From contig JAOUGZ010000105.1 in assembly GCA_029865405.1 (NCBI GenBank), positions 1 to 7,911 on the forward strand: a stretch of 7,911 nt of DNA, in the 5' to 3' direction. The stretch comes from Betaproteobacteria bacterium (GTDB lineage: Bacteria > Pseudomonadota > Gammaproteobacteria > Burkholderiales > SG8-39). The position numbers and the translations under genes are program-made. Shown here piece after piece: positions 6,553 through 7,911 of the stretch. Positions within the stretch are counted from its first letter, which is position 1. Every line of letters begins with the position of its first letter. Below the pieces are notes generated by a model. The model was not told the DNA's origin and did no database searches. It saw only the letters and a program-made list of their open reading frames with translations.

Positions 6553-6792
6553 CTACGTGACTTTCTGGTGGGTGCCGTCGCAGAACGGCTTCTTGCCGGT
6601 GTGCTTGCAGCCGCACAGCCAGACCTTCTGCGCCTCCGCCACCGTGAACTTGACCGGCGTGAAAGGCCCGCCCTTGTGCGTGCCGTCGCAAAAAGGCTGG
6701 CGCTTGGACTGGCCGCAGGCGCACCACCAGTAATCGCCCGGAGCGAGCTCGACGGCGTACGGCGATTTCTGCGGGATCATCGGCTCGGCCAT
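6553..6792 (-). CDS. Small tandem CDGSH iron-sulfur protein
   Basis: This 79-residue protein has two CDGSH iron-sulfur motifs, each expected to bind a [2Fe-2S] cluster through three cysteines and one histidine. The first is CACGQSKRQPFCDGTH (C24, C26, C35, H39) and the second CGCKHTGKKPFCDGTH (C60, C62, C71, H75). It lacks a membrane segment, unlike mitochondrial mitoNEET, and is probably a soluble electron-transfer or cluster-transfer protein. ATG 6792 is preferred because AGGAGGG (6803-6797) lies at good spacing; the GTG at 6795 is too close to it. It sits 37 nt downstream of dnaB on the same strand and may be transcribed with it. Family identity is near certain from the motifs; cellular role is unknown. 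Confidence 0.93.
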   Translation of the reverse strand: MAEPMIPQKSPYAVELAPGDYWWCACGQSKRQPFCDGTHKGGPFTPVKFTVAEAQKVWLCGCKHTGKKPFCDGTHQKVT

Positions 6793-6829
6793 CACGCCCT
6801 CCTGTGACAGAAGCGACTCGCCGATTGTC

Positions 6830-7911
6830 TCAGAACGAGCCCGGGTCGGCGAAATTGGCGAAGCGCGTGTGCTGGCCGAGGAAGGTGAGCTCGACCTTGC
6901 CGATGGGGCCGTTCCTCTGCTTGCCGATGATCACCTCGGCGCGCCCCTTGGCCTCGGGCTTCTCGGGGTGGTACACCTCGTCGCGATAGATGAACAGGAT
7001 CACGTCCGCGTCCTGCTCGATGGCGCCCGATTCGCGCAAGTCCGACATCATCGGCCGCTTGTCGTTGCGGCTCTCCACGGCGCGCGAGAGCTGCGACAGC
7101 GCGATCACCGGCACTGCCAGCTCCTTGGCGAGCGCCTTCATCGAGCGCGAGATCTCCGAGAGCTCGGTGGCGCGGTTCTCGCCCGCCTTCGGATTGCTCG
7201 TCGACATGAGCTGCAGGTAGTCCACCACCACCAGGCCGAGCTTGCCGCCGAACTGGCGCCACAGCCGCCGCGCGCGCGTGCGCACTTCGAGCGCGTTCAG
7301 CGCCGCCGTCTCGTCGATGAAGATCGGCGCGTCGTGCAGCCGTCCCATCGCCTCTGAAATGTCGTGCCATTCTTGGTCCGAGAGCCGCCCGGTGCGCATC
7401 TTGTGCTGGTCGACGCGCGCGATCGACCCGAGCAGGCGCGTGGCCAGCTGCGTGCCGCTCATTTCCATGCTGAACACCGCCACCGGCAGCAGCGCGTGCA
7501 GCGCCACGTGCTCGGCGATATTGAGCGCGAACGCCGTCTTGCCCATCGACGGCCGCCCGGCGACGATGATCAGGTCGCCCGGCTGCAGGCCGGCGGTCTT
7601 CGAGTCGAGGTCGTTGAACCCGGTGGGCACGCCCGTGACGTCGGACGGGTTGTCGCGGTGGTACAGGAAGTCGATGCGCTCGAGCACCCGCGCCAGCACC
7701 GGCTTGATCTCCTCCAGGCCCGTGCCGTGACGCGAGCCCGCCTCGCCGATCTCGAGAATGCGCGACTCTGCCTCGTCGAGGATCTGGCCGACGTCCTTGC
7801 CCGAGGGGCTGAGCGCGTTCTCGGCGATCTCGGTGGCGACCTGCGCCAGGCGCCGCTGCACGGCGCGCTCGCGCACCAGCTCGGCGTAGCGCCGGATGTT
7901 GAGGGCGCTGG
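6830..7911 (-). CDS. dnaB: Replicative DNA helicase DnaB, 5' end outside the window
   Basis: DnaB is the hexameric ring helicase that unwinds DNA at the replication fork and partners with primase. The visible part is about 360 residues: the linker region (NIRRYAELVRERAVQRRL, at the right edge) and the complete RecA-like ATPase domain. Walker A GRPSMGKT is at 7558-7535 and Walker B LVVVDYLQLM at about 7234-7205. The segments ALSQLSRAVESR, DLRESGAIEQDADVILFIYRDEVYHPE and IIGKQRNGPIG are all diagnostic of DnaB. The reading frame stays open to base 7911, and the N-terminal domain (of the order of 110 residues by comparison with E. coli) lies beyond the window, so GTG 7876 is internal. No intein interrupts the Walker A region. 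The C-terminus is short and ends RFANFADPGSF. Confidence 0.97.
   Translation of the reverse strand, partial: SALNIRRYAELVRERAVQRRLAQVATEIAENALSPSGKDVGQILDEAESRILEIGEAGSRHGTGLEEIKPVLARVLERIDFLYHRDNPSDVTGVPTGFNDLDSKTAGLQPGDLIIVAGRPSMGKTAFALNIAEHVALHALLPVAVFSMEMSGTQLATRLLGSIARVDQHKMRTGRLSDQEWHDISEAMGRLHDAPIFIDETAALNALEVRTRARRLWRQFGGKLGLVVVDYLQLMSTSNPKAGENRATELSEISRSMKALAKELAVPVIALSQLSRAVESRNDKRPMMSDLRESGAIEQDADVILFIYRDEVYHPEKPEAKGRAEVIIGKQRNGPIGKVELTFLGQHTRFANFADPGSF

Noticed and set aside
7535..7558. Possible intein in dnaB, a frequent intein host
   Set aside because: Walker A and all downstream conserved segments are contiguous with no insertion in the visible part.
1..7911. Mobile elements, CRISPR arrays, tRNA or rRNA genes
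   Set aside because: No transposase or integrase coding sequence, no regularly spaced direct repeats, and no cloverleaf or rRNA-like stretch was seen.

Overview
This GC-rich window (roughly two-thirds G+C by eye) looks like ordinary chromosome of a proteobacterium, most likely a betaproteobacterium. The basis is the character of the DnaB, PhoH and peroxiredoxin proteins, the strong GAGG-type ribosome binding sites, and the third-position GC bias that creates long antisense shadow frames. I saw no insertion sequence, phage gene, tRNA, rRNA or CRISPR array. The taxonomic call is inference from sequence character, not a search.

Region 1 (78-3487, minus strand) is a complete four-gene ABC importer operon, transcribed right to left as phnD-phnC-phnE-phnE. 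It encodes a secreted phosphonate/phosphite-type binding protein, an ATPase and two paralogous membrane permeases. The genes are tightly packed: 13 nt between phnD and phnC, a CTGA junction between phnC and the first phnE, and a TGATG overlap between the two permeases. No phosphonate-degrading enzyme lies inside the window, so the substrate is not fixed by context.

Region 2 (3488-3681) is the divergent intergenic region between phnD and the peroxiredoxin gene. It should hold both promoters and also contains a small hairpin followed by a T run on the minus strand.

Region 3 (3682-6506, plus strand) holds three co-directional genes. These are a Bcp/PrxQ-type peroxiredoxin, a PIN-PhoH fusion protein (predicted RNase plus ATPase) that starts with TTG inside the end of the peroxiredoxin gene, and a protein with a signal peptide and a class I SAM-methyltransferase domain followed by a beta-rich tail. 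The overlap and the short gap suggest one transcription unit linking peroxide defence, RNA metabolism and an envelope function.

Region 4 (6507-6552) is a convergent gap containing a GC-rich perfect hairpin, a likely shared terminator. Region 5 (6553-7911, minus strand) holds a small tandem-CDGSH iron-sulfur protein downstream of the replicative helicase gene dnaB. The 5' part of dnaB runs off the right edge of the window.

Nothing here amounts to a clearly new system. The points most worth a second look are the apparent CTG start of the first phnE, the exported methyltransferase, and the peroxiredoxin-PhoH translational overlap.
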